A stretch of 64,000 bases of DNA from Epiperipatus broadwayi (Eukaryota; Onychophora; Udeonychophora; Euonychophora; Peripatidae): NCBI GenBank assembly GCA_028023455.1, contig JAQFVV010000012.1:14956364-15020363 (forward strand), read 5' to 3'. The translations under genes were made by a program, and so were the position numbers. Every line of letters begins with the position of its first letter. The first letter of the stretch is position 1. The notes under the pieces are model-generated. The model saw nothing but the letters and a program-made list of their open reading frames with translations, did not search any database and was not told the origin of the DNA. Below, piece after piece: positions 1 through 12,350 of this stretch.

Positions 1-873
1 CTCCGGCAGGCACTACATCGGCAGTTGTTACACCTAGATGGGAACCATTAGAGCACAGTGAGTCTGGATTGGCAAGCGATCATGACGGCCCTTAGCCAGC
101 CATTCTTGATGAGTCACCGATGTTAGAAATCATATCTTGTTAATTATTGCTGCTTATTATCGGATCAGTGTTTTCACCAATCTCTCGACAAGGAAGTCTC
201 CAACTCTACTATACTCATACTGAAATTTTTTAATTAAAACATTCCACAGTCCTTTGTCCTTTCGATCCTTTGTTTTCAGCTTTTATTCACACCTTTCCTT
301 TTCTGAATGCGCCTTCGGCCATTTCTATAGATTTACTTTTACATAATTTCATAGCACTATTGCATTTATTTATTTCTTTTTTAATTAAACATATTTTAAT
401 AAAATGTTTTTTTTTAATTTTATTTTGACAAGGATTAATTATTGCTGTCTTTATTATACTTCATACATACTCCATACACGCATTTTGTATATCGTCAAAT
501 GTGTACTTTTATAACTCATATCCTTATCTTTTGGCCATGTTTTTAATTTCTATTTTTTCTCTGTTTAAGGCTTTCAACTTTACCCTTCTAAATCGTAATT
601 TAGTTTGTATTTCATTTATATTTCTTAATATTAATTTTCTAATGTACAATTTCAATATTTCTAACTTTACTTATTTTTCATTTCACAAAATCTTGACTTT
701 GGAGGGTAAAAGATCAGAATCTTTTCGATTCTAATTCCCTCTCTTTTCTTAATTAAAACATTTCTTTATTCATAATTTTTTAAACTCATTTTTTAGTATT
801 CCAAATACAATATTTAATATTCTTTAAATGTTAAATATCTATATGTGTGATTGCAATATGTGCGACCATCACA
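1..873 (-). mobile_element. 3' LTR of Ty3/gypsy element 1 (cut by window edge)
   Basis: This segment is a close direct repeat of 8163-9012, with scattered substitutions and small indels (a short stretch near 650 is missing from the other copy). The two copies flank a minus-strand gag-pol, so this low-coordinate copy is the 3' LTR. Its start on the minus strand reads TGTGATGGTCGC, close to the TGTGATGATCGC of the other LTR. About 780 bp of the LTR lies left of the window. Similarity stops at about 873. The exact edge could be up to 8 bases further in, because a purine tract begins at 881. Confidence 0.85.
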
Positions 874-880
874 TTACACA

Positions 881-893
881 GCCCCCCCTTTAA
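881..893 (-). promoter_or_regulatory. Polypurine tract of gypsy element 1
   Basis: On the minus strand the sequence just inside the 3' LTR is TTTAAAGGGGGGGC. A purine-rich run in this position is the usual primer for plus-strand DNA synthesis in LTR retrotransposons. The short gap to the end of LTR similarity leaves the exact LTR edge uncertain. Confidence 0.55.
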
Positions 894-1756
894 AATTTTG
901 TCTAAATTTTTTTTTAATGTAATCCACTTAACGCTAGCCACTCATAACTACTGTTATGACTCTCTCTTATTCATGCCCTCCTAATATGACTTTGTGATGA
1001 GATTATCCTTAGAGAGGCAACCAGGCAAATTACATCCCTACTCTGACGACCCAACCAGTATTACTAAACCGATTTAATCTTGCTATAAACAATGCATGAG
1101 TTTTATTTCTGCCTCCTACTTGTATATACAGGTTCAAGTCCACAGGATATCTCTGTGACCCAATTAAACCTGTTCATATCTCACATTTTACAAATGATAA
1201 TCCTCTAAATGACAACACTGGTCACTATCCCAAGATGGGTTGGGAGGCTGGCATCTTTTTATCCAGCTCATCCATGAGCTCAGAATATTTTACTGATAGC
1301 TCATATTCTTATAAAGGGGTTATTTCCCCATATATTGATCTCTAATCCATTGACTCACAATATTTGTCAAATATCTAACTGGAAATCTTAATCCAGTGAG
1401 TCATTATGAGAAGGGGAACTCTGTCCCTATCTTCTCTATCTAATAAGATCTGGTGATCACAGAACACACATGAATGCATAACAGAGAAGGCTTACCATAT
1501 ACTGCTAAAATCCACTTACCAATATCTATACCTACACACCTTTAGCCTCTATCAATGATCTCACACTTCTATCTATCTGATGATTTGTCTTAGTTTGGGT
1601 AAAGTCCTTTATACTGTTTGGCCATTTACTGGCTCATCCCTCCTTTATATTATCATGATCAATATTTCCTAATTTCATGTCCATTTTCCATTACTCGTGG
1701 TCCAATTCCATTTCCAATCTTGTTCCAGTGAAGCCGTCCTTTATTGGTGATCACAC
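894..1756 (-). other. Non-coding 3' region of gypsy element 1
   Basis: This stretch lies between the end of integrase and the polypurine tract. I see no env-like or other long reading frame on the minus strand. It is probably 3' untranslated sequence of the element. Confidence 0.4.
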
Positions 1757-2782
1757 TTAGGTTTTATCTGGTGGTTGCCTTTCTCTAATGAATAGCCTTA
1801 GCGATCGAGCATTGTATCCTCCCTTTTCCTCTGTTCCCTGGGCTATGACGAAGGCATTATTTCCATAGCACTTTTGGACCATGTATGGTCCTTCATAAAT
1901 GGGTTGAAACTTCTTAAATATATTTTGTGCTGGATGACTTATGGGGTGCACCCTCACCACAACCTCATCACCTATCCTGAATTGATTTTCCACCCCCTTG
2001 AACCTATGTCTTCTTATTTCACCCATCCTTTCCATCTGATTATGTGCTTGCTCCATATCCCTTCTCCTATTTATTGCTTTGGTTCCTACAGGTAATCTAC
2101 CATTAAATGGGCATGGGATATGTTAACCCATTTGGCTACATGTGGACTCATTCTTTGCCCAATTGATCATGTTTACTATACGTGGGGTTTCCTTCACCCA
2201 TTTGCGATGGTCATCAGGGATGTATATGTGAAACAGATGCCTGAGCTCTCTCATGTCCCATTCACATGGGTTTGACTGAGGATTGCGGATCGATGTTAAT
2301 GTGTGCCTTATTCCGTGTTTGGTGATCCATTTCTTCCACTCGCTTGATGTAAATGGTGTACCATGATCCGATAAGATCCAGGTGGGGATTCCCACCATCT
2401 TAAAATGTTGTTCAAGAGCCTTAATGGTTTGCTTAGCATTGGCTTGTGTGAACTGATATGCAGCCACCAATTTTGAGAATAGGTCATATGTGACCAGTAG
2501 GTACCTCCTCTTATTAAAAGCTGGCAATGGACCATAAAAGTCAATGGCTAATACACGGTTCGGCTGATCAGTGTATATGGGCTGCAATGGTCCTACTCCT
2601 GATACATTAGGGGGTTTAATTCGAGTGCAGGTGGCACATGCTCTAATAACACTGGCAATGTCAGCATGCATTCCTGGCCAGTAGAACCAATGTCTAAGGT
2701 AACTCTCCACTTTGTTTCCCCCATAATGCCCATATGTTTCATGGACATATTGAATGGTCTGTTTTCTCAAGGCCAGGGGCAT
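1757..2782 (-). pseudogene. Integrase of gypsy element 1 (one in-frame stop)
   Basis: This is the Ty3/gypsy integrase, which joins element cDNA to host DNA. The N-terminal zinc-binding HHCC module is visible (HETYGH followed by CATC). The catalytic core has D in AIDFYGPLP, D in ILSDHGTPF, and E in NPCEWDMREL about 34 residues later, so the DDE triad is kept. The C-terminal part (1757-2056) carries the GPY motif (YEGPYMVQ) typical of the GPY/F module. Core and C-terminus are in the same frame, interrupted by a TAA at 2123-2125. The module follows RNase H in the usual gypsy order. It is probably inactive because of the stop and the broken upstream pol. Confidence 0.9.
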
Positions 2783-3303
2783 GATGATGCATGTCTGCTT
2801 CTTTCACTTGAGCATCCATTGCAGGAGTCCTCCCTTCATGCAGAAGTGGTTTCAGTCCTTCCATAGGGTGTTTCCTTTATCTCTGATACAGATTGATGCT
2901 GTAAATGTTCTATCAATTGTCAGCACACCAGATCCTTCATTTGATGTTCTTTTAAATTATGCATTTCACTTGCTATCTTGGGTTCTCCATCCATCTCAGT
3001 GACCATGATGTATGCCCCATCACATCTCATGTGTTGATTCATTGCTATTGGGTACCGACTAAGCGTATCGGCCAAATGTTCTCTGTTCCATGGCAATACA
3101 CTACTTTCTAGTTACACTCTTGTAGGAACAAGCTCCACATCACAACCTATTGTTACCCAGAAAACTGTGATTTAGGAACTCAAGGCTGCGGTGATCGGTC
3201 AATACCACGATATCTGAACCAATCAAGTATTGCCGGAATTTTTTGAACGCCCGTATTACCATGAGAGCCTCCTCTGTAACACTATGATTAAGTTCCGGGC
3301 CTT
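2783..3303 (-). pseudogene. Decayed RNase H / connection region of gypsy element 1
   Basis: Between the clear RNase H start (3304-3567) and integrase (from 2782) the minus strand holds several short recognisable pieces broken by stops and frame changes. One is a TDH-type motif expected in the retrotransposon RNase H. No single frame is open. I read it as the degraded C-terminal RNase H and linker. Confidence 0.45.
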
Positions 3304-3567
3304 TCAGAAACTGGCTAATAAAACAAAGGACTCTGTGTTGACCTCTTTTTGTATTTGGAACATCGTGGCTCCTAATCCGAACCTGCTTCTATTGGTTTGT
3401 ATGAAAAAGGTCTTGCTGAAGTCCAGATATGCCAACGTAACTGTTTCCAAGAAGCCTACCTTTACTCTCTGAAAGCTCTGTTCTTGTTGTTCATCCCATG
3501 TCCATGGTGTTTCCTTTTTCAGCAATGTTTCCTTTTTCAGCAAATGTAATAGTGGTTCCATGTCCAA
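3304..3567 (-). pseudogene. RNase H N-terminal part, gypsy element 1
   Basis: RNase H removes RNA from the RNA-DNA hybrid during reverse transcription. The peptide contains a tether segment (WTWDEQQEQSFQRVK) and then FIQTNRSRFGLGATMFQ. This corresponds to the family motif in which the first catalytic residue is normally aspartate (TDAS-type). Here that position reads N, so a catalytic residue appears lost. An 18-bp direct duplication at about 3508-3543 doubles LLKKET in the linker. It shares a frame with the RT C-terminal piece upstream, separated by one TAA. Confidence 0.75.
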
Positions 3568-3591
3568 TGAGAACCCTCTGTAGAACCGATT

Positions 3592-4292
3592 TTAGAAGTT
3601 ACATAAACCCAGAAAAGATTTAACATGTTTTCTGTTCCGAGGAGTTGGAAATTCCTGGATGGCTTCGATCTTCTCCAGGTTTGATACTATCCCTTTCTCA
3701 CTAATGATATGGCTCAGGAATTTGACTTCCATTGTCATTATGTGATTTTTGTTTAAATTAATCCCGATGCCTTTCCCTTTACATTCCTCCAAGAACCCTT
3801 CCACATGTTTGAAATGTTCGCGATGATCATGATAAAACTCTCTATCTTATCATCTAATACCTGATCCAAACATCGGACAAGCCCTGCCCTGCTATTTTTC
3901 AATCTGAACAGAATTCTATTAAAGTTGTATGCATGTCCATCATATTGAAATGCTGTGTATTTCTGATCTTTAGGATGTAGCTTGATTTGCCAGTAGCTGG
4001 CCATCAAATTGAATGTCGAAAATACCTTTTTCCCTTTAAATCTTGTGAGTACGTCACTTATAGGGGGTGGGGCATTAATGTCCAGAATAGTTATCTTATT
4101 CAGATGCCGTGTGTCCAAACATAATCGGATGGATTCACTCCCCTTTTTCACTGTCACAATAGGATTATTAAATGGTGATGAACACTTTGAAATAACCCCC
4201 CATTTGAGCATCGTATCTATCAGCACCTCAACTTCTTGCTTATATTGGTATGGTATCAGGTAAGCATAAGCCTGATATGGCTGGTCCTCCAT
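3592..4292 (-). pseudogene. Reverse transcriptase of gypsy element 1 (frameshifted)
   Basis: This is the retrotransposon reverse transcriptase. Fingers and palm are in 3753-4292 (WGVISKCSSPFNNPIVTVKK, LCLDTRHLNKIT, STFNLMASYWQIKLHPKDQK). The palm end and connection are in another frame at 3592-3804 (FLSHIISEKGIVSNLEKIEA, KSFLGLCNF). The change of frame falls at the catalytic YxDD box: around 3820-3840 only a YHDH-like remnant is left and the following residues are missing, so the active site is destroyed. The upstream join to protease (about 4240-4292) is also frame-shifted. The piece ends at a TAA at 3592-3594. Confidence 0.88.
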
Positions 4293-4929
4293 AAGTTATT
4301 CGATGCTCGTAACCTTGAATGATCCCCGGGACCTCTGAAAATACCATGCTAATCTTCACGAGAACTTTCCTCAGCCTATCCCTCTGGTCATTATCTATCA
4401 ACGTTGATTTGCCCACTTTATTTTCCCATTCTATCTCCATCAAGGCATTCTGTGCAAGAATTTCTCCATGATAAACTCCTCTATCATCTTGGTTTTTTTT
4501 CACAAAGTTCAGCCGTGTGCTATTTATCTCAGTATAGCCTTGTTTGTAATTCAGTATGTATCCCACTTTATGCATGAAATCAGAACCTAACACAATGTCA
4601 TGGATCAAACCCTACAAGATCACCAATACATGGTCAAACCTTTCTCCTGCAATCTCTATCCTTATGTAGACCTGTTGGGACTCTAGCTTTACCCTTTTCC
4701 CATTCGCCAACAGTACCTGAACTGATTTTAATGGTAGCATCCTGAGTTCCAAGCAGCCATCCTTTAATCTGCCAAACATTTCCGGAGACATTATAGAGAT
4801 CTGACTTCCTGAATCGAAGAGTGCATTGATTAAAAATCCTTCCACCTCAATCATTAATTTTGGACATATCTGAAGAGCCATTTCCAACGTTTCTCTCTCT
4901 TCCCCATAACCTAGGTTTGCTGCTTGCAC
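4240..4929 (-). pseudogene. Aspartic protease and protease-RT linker, gypsy element 1
   Basis: Retropepsin-type protease processes Gag-Pol. The active-site motif is ALFDSGSQISIMS, with DSG in place of the commoner DTG (both are known in the family). The second conserved stretch, HDIVLGSDFMHKVGY, fits the C-terminal family pattern. A TAG at 4612-4614 falls between the two, in frame. A linker then runs into RT (VFSEVPGIIQGYEHRI). I see no CCHC zinc knuckle between capsid and protease in this frame. Confidence 0.82.
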
Positions 4930-4971
4930 CTGCTGATATTTTCCACTCCCTTTGGCCTCCTGAAGCTCTAT

Positions 4972-6137
4972 TCAGTCTCTACTGCAGTCCAATGTGGTCA
5001 ATGTTTCCACCATCTGTACCACTGACTCTTTACATACCAGCCTTTGTGCTATATCTCCAGGTAAACCCTGTCTGACTATCCTCATAATCTGCTGCTCAGA
5101 GAGTGGGTATGGACTCACTGTCCTCAACTGTGCCACCTGATGATGAATCATGTCATTAGTGATTCCTCCGGTCTCCATTTCTTCTGTGCTATCTGATGCA
5201 GCATGTCTTCTTGGAGTTCCTCACTCCAATAACTGGTCCTCAATGCTTTATGGTATCCTGCAAATGTTGTGGGCTTCTGGAACAGGGAGTTCCACCAAAC
5301 TTGTGATTCGCCTTGCAAGTGACTGCAGGCAACCGCTATCTTGGCCTCCTCATTCATTTTACTAAACTGGAAATACCGTTCCAGGCTTCCCAAGTGCTCC
5401 ATAGGGCTTTCTCCAGGGTTTCCAGCAAAAACTTGTATTTTTAGAAATTGGTGGAAGCCAATGGGATAATCCATGTGATTTCCAGAGCCCATATCTATAC
5501 ATTCTCCATTGGTTCTTGGTCCTATGCCCTTTACTTCGGTATTGGTGCTGTTATTGGCTGACCTACTTATCCTCTCTTCAAAATTTGTGTCTAACCTTTC
5601 TACTGCCTTCACTATCTGACTTATATCTTTCCGCATGCTCATCATCATCCTATGATCTTCTACTCTTATCACTTCCTATTTTTTATCTAACTTTCTTATT
5701 CCCCTTTCTGGCAGCCCTATGTCTACCCTCAGATCAAACTCTGCTGACTCTCTACCTATACTCTCATCCCTTTCTAATTCATCATATACATATGGCTCCA
5801 TACCCTTTTGTTCATCCCACTTAATTTCCCTGTCACATCTATTTCCTGTGACCTTTGTCTTGGATTGCTGGATGAAGTCATTTCTAATTTCTTCTACGGC
5901 TTCAGCAATTCTCTTCTGGTTGTCCATTTCTATCTTTATCCGCCATTCTTCCATCCTTCTCTCCTCTCTGTCCAGGTATTCTTTCATGAATTTCTGTTGT
6001 TCCACCCTCATTTGCATTAGCATATCCATTATATCACTATAGTTTCTTTCATCTTTTACTTCCATCTCCTTATCTTCATTCCCTTCTCTTACTTCCTTTT
6101 CTTGAAGGTCCATTTTAGCTTGGTACCTTGTATGCAT
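4972..6137 (-). pseudogene. Gag of gypsy element 1 (stop plus frameshift)
   Basis: Gag forms the particle shell. The likely ATG is at 6135-6137 (MHTRYQAK). The N-terminal part is charged and probably coiled-coil (glutamate- and lysine-rich, around residues 30-90). A TAG interrupts it at 5676-5678. The capsid domain follows in the same frame, with the retrotransposon-gag signature FLKIQVFAGNPGESPMEHLG and a downstream GESQVWWNSLF. Near 5150-5178 the frame changes and the capsid C-terminal half continues (LSEQQIMRIVRQGLPGDIAQ) to a TGA at 4972-4974. At least two lesions make this copy non-functional. Confidence 0.85.
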
Positions 6138-7334
6138 ACATAGATATCAATTTATTCAACCCTTGATCTGTGTTTGTTAGTATTATTTTACTGCTCTCCT
6201 GGATAAAAAAATTATTTCTACTGACTTTTTGCTTTTTACTGTGATTAGCTCGTTAGTTTCTTTGTTATCTGTTAGTTAGCATTTAGACCGCTAGCCAACC
6301 CAAACATCACACTCTGGTACACCATCTTGTCTCCCTGCCTTAGATTCATTTAACTGCCTTTCCCACCTTGATGATTGTCCTATATTTCCCCTACTTATGT
6401 AAACTCTTACTCACCCTACTTAACTAAATGACGCACTTATATATTTTTTAAATTTAACTTAACTTAAATACTATACTTTATTCCTCTCTGTTAATGATAT
6501 ATATAAATAAATTCATTCTATTTGACTGTATTTCCAACAGTATGCATTTCTGATATATATTTTCTAATATTACATTTATAATTTTCGATCACTTCAAGAT
6601 TATGGCTGTTTTAAAAAAATCATACACATATATATTTCTTTAAGGTTACAGCTGTTTTACAAAAATCATACACATATATATTTCTTTAACGTACTAACAT
6701 CCTTCACTCTACTATTTTAAAATCATACATATATATTTCCTTCCATTTAACAAATATATCTCGTTGTACAGGCTATGTTAGTAATTTATTGATCAAATTA
6801 TCCTCACGATTATTTTTAAAATCAGACATATATATTTTCCTCAACTTAACTAAGATACGCGACTATTCTAGAATCATACATATATTTTCTTCAATTTAAC
6901 TTATATACGCGAACATTTTTATCATTTATCATTAAAACCTTCATGAAACTTTGTTTTATTCTCTTTTTTTTTCTGAAATGATTTATATTTCATTAACAGC
7001 AACTAGATCGAGATAATCAATTCTTTGTTCATGATGATTATATTTGGATATCTCTTGTCTTATATTAAATACGTTACTATGAATTTCAAAGCTTTCTTAA
7101 TAAAAAAATAAATTCCTCCCTCTTTCTATCTTTTGTACACATTTGACGTTGAAACACATATATAAAGTATTTTAAAGTAAAAAATTTATCCCCTTCGTGT
7201 TCACCTCTCACCACTCTAACTTATGACGCTAATTTCATATATTTTGAAAACACTTTTTTTTTTTTATTTTAGAAAATATTTACATTATCTTATAAAATTA
7301 ATTCAACACGTGATCACTAATTCATAGCAATAGA
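6138..7334 (-). other. 5' leader of gypsy element 1 with short tandem repeats
   Basis: This is about 1.2 kb between the primer-binding site and the gag ATG, very AT-rich and without a long frame. From about 6590 to 6910 a unit built around TCATACACATATATATTTC recurs three or more times with decay. It is likely an untranslated leader. Confidence 0.6.
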
Positions 7335-7354
7335 AATCCCGGAACTGGCCCCCA
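7335..7354 (-). promoter_or_regulatory. Primer-binding site of gypsy element 1
   Basis: On the minus strand TGGGGGCCAGTTCCGGGATT lies three bases after the 5' LTR end (ACA, then TTT). It begins with TGG, the complement of a tRNA CCA tail, and its length suits annealing to a tRNA 3' end. I cannot say which tRNA without a search. Confidence 0.7.
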
Positions 7355-7357
7355 AAA

Positions 7358-9012
7358 TGTAACGGAAACCCGCCGATCGAAAGCTTAACTTCCCTTTTAT
7401 TTATATATAATGGGGAATTCTTAAAATTTAAGATCGTCCATCTTCCGCTACCGCAAGCAAAGAGAACATACGGACATAAACGAGTCTACATCCATACTTG
7501 CCTGAACCTGTAACTATACGGGTATAGCCCCAGGTTATTTTTCCGATCAACTGTCTCCCGACTGCTGTAAGAGTTGAAGAGTTAGAGCGCTTGGATATTT
7601 ATAAGTTTTAATGGGATCAAAATACTGCACCCCCAGCTTCACGTGTTAATTCAGTACTCAAAGTGAGTAATAATTATTTCCCCAAACCCTACGACTATAT
7701 TACTTTTTGGAGTGGGAAGAACGAGACGAAACAGATTTACATCAATAATAAATATTTAATACAATAGATTATACAATAAAAGAAATACTTTAAATCATTT
7801 ACACACAATAAAAAAACAGATTATATGCTATAATGCTACAAGTAAAACAAAATAAAAAGATCCTATAAATGATTGTACATTTATAATCGTCATTCCGTGT
7901 ATATATAAAAAAGTTAAAGAATGTCTGTACCATTCAAAGTAAGAATTTGGCCATTGTCTAAATTAAAGGTATGTCCACATGGAATGTAAATGTAGTATAC
8001 ATATTTACCTAGGTTAATAAGTCTCTGAATTAACTTGAAGTCTTGCTGACCGCCACGTGGAATTTCTCCACTTCTTTAGCAGGGAACGGTTGCTCTTAGG
8101 TTAAATTTTGATTGTAGGAACTCCTCCACATTTAGGACATCAAGGACCAGGTAAAATGAACACTCCGGCAGGCGCTACTTCATCAGTTGTTACATCTAGA
8201 TGGGAACCATTAGAGCACAGTGAGTCTGGATCGGCAAGCGATCACGACGGCCCTTAGCCAGCCATTCTTGATGAGTCACCGATGTTAGAAATCATATCTT
8301 GTTAATTATAGCTGCTTATTATCGGAGCAGTGTTTCCACCAACCTCTCGACCAGAAGTCTCCAACTCTACTATACTCATACTGAAATTTTTTAAATAAAA
8401 CATTCCACAGTCCTTTGTCCTTTCGATCCTTTTTTTTCAGCTTTTATTCACACCTTTCCTTTTCTGAATGTCCCTTTGGCCATTTCTATAGATTTACTTT
8501 TACATAATTTCGTAGCACTATTGCATTTATTTATTTATTTTTTTTAATTAAACAGATTTTAATAAAATGTTTTTTTTTTAATTTTATTTTGACAAGCATT
8601 AATTATTGCTGTCTTTATCATACTTCATACATACTCCATACACGCATTTCGTTTATCGTCAAATGTGTACTTTTATAACTCAGATCCTTATCTTTTGTCC
8701 ATGTTTTAAATTTCTATTTATTCTCTGTTTAAGGTTTCAAATTTACCCTTCTAAATCGTATTTTAGTTTGTATTTTATTTATATTTCTTTATCAATATTA
8801 ATTTTCTAATGTTTTTCATTTCACAAAATCTTGACTTTGGAGGATAAAAGATCAGAATCTTTTCGATTCTAATTCCCTCTCTTTTCTTAATTAAAACATT
8901 TCTTTGTTTATAATTTTTTAAACTCACTTTTTTAGTATTCCAAACACAATATTTAATATTCTTTAAATGTTAAATATCTATTTGTGTGATCGCAGTATGT
9001 GCGATCATCACA
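7358..9012 (-). mobile_element. 5' LTR of Ty3/gypsy element 1
   Basis: This is a complete LTR of about 1655 bp. On the plus strand it begins TGTAACGG and ends GATCATCACA, so its ends are TGT...ACA inverted repeats as expected. Positions 8163-9012 match the partial 3' LTR at 1-873. The inner edge abuts the primer-binding site. The target-site duplication cannot be checked, because the other end of the element is outside the window. Confidence 0.85.
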
Positions 9013-11480
9013 GTATGTATACACAAAATATGTATAACTAGTTAGTAATTATAAATGTAAAACTAAAAGATTACTAATTGTGTATTATAAGTAATTGATG
9101 GTATATTAACACTAAACTAAAAGTATGTGCGTGGATGCCAAGGGAATTCACAATATTTGATAAAGCATTAGACTAATTAAATAGTTTAATTAATGAGAAA
9201 CTATAAAGTAATTGATCAAGAAGGATTAAGATAATGTAAACAAAGCAATTGCTTAAAATAGACAATTCTAAAGTCATGGCATTATCTAATCAGGGATTGA
9301 ATAGTAACTAAAGAGATGACCACCACATGGGCAGCGGATGGCCAATCAAGGGAGGCTACTCAAAAACAAGGAGAGAGAAATAATAGATCTAGAATTGAAC
9401 TAAGACCAAGACACTTGCTATGTGAAGCTCTTGAAAGGCAGATGTGCCATTTCCTCAGGTGCTCCAGTCAGCTCCTTCCTTTACTTAGCCTTGTGGAGAG
9501 GTTTACCTCCGGACATTCCAAAGTAAATCTAGGAACTATGTAACATGTCATATTGATCTCATTATTATTTTGATATACCTTCAGGCTCTTATTTATATAT
9601 AATATAGCATGTGTATAATAGTCATATTTTTGTATATATTAACAAGAGTGATTAACTCATATGTAACTCTGCAGATAAATTCTCGTTATTTAAATATACT
9701 TGCCAAGCTGCCTCATTAGTTATTATATATTTGTGCTATTGATATTTGAAATCCAGTGAGCAATAGAGTGCCACTGGACACAGCAATATTCAAAGATAAT
9801 AAAAATTATGTCTAATAACTTCAAAATGTATTTGTGATGTTGTTATGCATAATGATAATTAATAAAATAAAATAATAAAAAACAAACTTTTAAGGTTTAT
9901 GTATTTAAAAAAAACGATATTTGATCCATAGAAGGAGATTCAAATGCTTACTTTAAATAAGTAAAAAAAAATATTAATAAAATTTCAAAGTTACCGATCC
10001 ATTTTTCAATTCTTAAGAATGTCCAAGCTGAGGCAAGAGACTGCTCTCTTGTCTATAGTTTCAGGCTGATTCCTGGCACCACTTTTTTTCTTTACCATGT
10101 CAAATTTATCTTTGGCACTCCTGATGAAAATAAAACTTTAAAAAACTGATTAGTAGATTGGTTGAGGCTTGATGCGTGGATTATATACATCTTCTTTCTT
10201 CTCCCTCTCTTTAAAGATAATGATTCTTTAATAGGCCATTTAGCACCACATTCTCTTTTTCCTGCTGCTTAGAATATATATAAGTAATGAGTCCATTTTT
10301 TCTCTAAATGAGCAATTTATATACTCTCCTTACAACACCATTTTACTTTTTAGTTTCTTTCTAGAGACTGAATCTTTATCGATCCTGATGGAGATTTACT
10401 GCTTTCTTCCACTAAGTTTCTTTCTTTTCCAAAACTCTTTTCATAACTCCGACATATATAGTTCCCTCTTGAATAACCCAAATGCAATAGTATTTATATA
10501 TCAGCACATTTTAATTCATATATAAAGTAGTACCTCAGCATTTTGTTCCTTGAAAATTAAATTCATTTTCCCCTTTCCATTGATTACCAGGGAGAAAAAA
10601 TAATACTGAGAGAACTTTACCAAAAAATATAATATTACTACGATCCAATTTCTTTCTCACATAGCTGCTTTTATATCTTAATTTTTTCATGATTTATCTA
10701 CAGTTGTGTATAGACTATATGTTAGATGGCCTTTTCATTAATCAGTCAATTGTTCTAAACAAACCACTGTCATCTTAGAAAAACAACAGAACTCTGAAAA
10801 CTGATGGTCAAGTAATAAAAAAAAAACATTAATATCTCCTTCCAATGTCAAAGATCATCTTTTCCTTTTGACAATTTTGAAAACTTAAAATTTAGACAAA
10901 AGAAAAATCAACAGCTAGTGTCTGCTGCTTTGATTTACGCACATCCTTACTTCAGATCACCCAGGTGCTTTGCAGGGGCCAATTTGCTGACCTTTAGATT
11001 TGACCACTAAACAATCTAGTTTAGTCTGTTTTATTTTAAAGAAAAAATAAACTATATAATGAAATTGCTATGTTATTTAATATGAGTCTAAAACTACTAA
11101 CTATCTTATAATATTCATTTTTCTCATTACTATTTACTAATAAATCTTACACATTAATATTTATAATACACACACAAAGAAAGATACACCAAGTATAAAA
11201 AAAACTTTTTTTTATTCAATAATATATATATGCATGGGAATTGGACTCTATTACTACATTTGCCTTCCTTCCAAACAAAAAAAATTTTTTTGATAGTCTC
11301 TTATGGAACTATATTCTTTAAATAATTAATAAGTACTTTAGGTTTTCTACTTAATATAGATCTGACTATAATATAGTTTCTAACTAGAGTTACACTTTCT
11401 CTATCTATCATCCCCTTTTCCCACTCTTTTTCTTTTCCCCTCTTTTTTTTCTCTATCAAATGTAAGGCAAAGAAGGAATG
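9013..11480. other. AT-rich sequence without recognised genes
   Basis: I see no supported gene. A somewhat GC-richer patch at 9316-9543 has a 75-residue open frame with no recognised motif. Other GC-richer patches at about 10020-10090 and 10930-10990 hold no open frame I can interpret. Confidence 0.4.
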
Positions 11481-11639
11481 GCTTATGCAAGGCTCACCTA
11501 CTTTGAGCCGTGTATGCTCCCTTGGTGATCTGCTTTTTGGCCATTATTTTCATCATAGCTAAAATTTTATGATACAGGTCCCTTTATTTAAACTGCCAGT
11601 ACTCTCTAACCTCTTCTATTATAACTCATTTTTGACTCT

Positions 11640-12350
11640 CCAGTGTTTCACTAAATGATTTGACTCTTTGGATGATTTGCATTCATTTCTAGTAAATTCT
11701 GCATTATACTCTCCATTTCTTCTGTGGATGTCTTGGTTACCTGATTGATATACTCTGCATTTCTTTTGGCACTTTCTTTAACTCTTAATCTGACTTGACT
11801 TGCCTTTTGCTCAGATCTTTATATCTTAAATCACATCAAATTCTTGCCATTTATTCTTTAAATTCATTCCCATGTTCTCTATTTTGTTGTTAAAAAACCT
11901 GAATCTATTTTGCAGATCCTTCCTAAATTCTTTTATCCATCTATCTGTCTTACTATCTATTTTTTGATCTAGACAAGTTATCCTGTTATCTATCCCTTTA
12001 GTCAAATCATGTATTTTACTACTTATTTTCTGATTCATTTCTTGAGATTTCTGAATTATTTTCTGAGATTGTCTATAGATTCCTTAGTTTCTTGAAATTG
12101 CTGATCCATTTTCTGACTCATTTTTTCATATTGCTAACACATTTCTTGATATTGCTATCCTATTTTCTGATATTGTTTATCTATTTAATGAGTCATTTCT
12201 TGATATTTTTGACACACTCCTTGATATTGCTTATTTATTTTTAAAATTGTTTACCTATTTTCTTCAAATATGCCGTTATAATTTGCACCCACTCTGGATC
12301 GCCTTGCTCTTCCTCAGCCTTGGCTCATTATTAGCATATTACTTGGTATG
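11640..12350 (-). pseudogene. Gag-like coiled-coil remnant
   Basis: The minus strand encodes pieces of a coiled-coil protein broken by stops and frame changes. One open piece (11826-12038) reads DLTKGIDNRITCLDQKID with heptad-like spacing. Upstream, about 12040-12250, a short motif like KQYQEM or QYQKI repeats several times. The character resembles the charged N-terminus of the gag in element 1 and in the 49-50 kb element. I infer an old gypsy-type gag remnant, but no capsid signature is visible. Confidence 0.35.

Noticed and set aside
92-140. TTGATGAGTC...TTAGAAATC in both gypsy LTRs, resembling a hammerhead
   Set aside because: The core is TTGATGA and no stem II can form between it and GAAA. 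The resemblance is limited to two short words.
501-734. 77-residue plus-strand frame in the LTR
   Set aside because: Phe-, Asn- and Ile-rich chance frame inside the LTR, broken in the sister LTR at 8606-8809.
5516-6042. Long plus-strand frames opposite gag
   Set aside because: Antisense shadows of the gag coding strand with Ser/Leu-rich composition.
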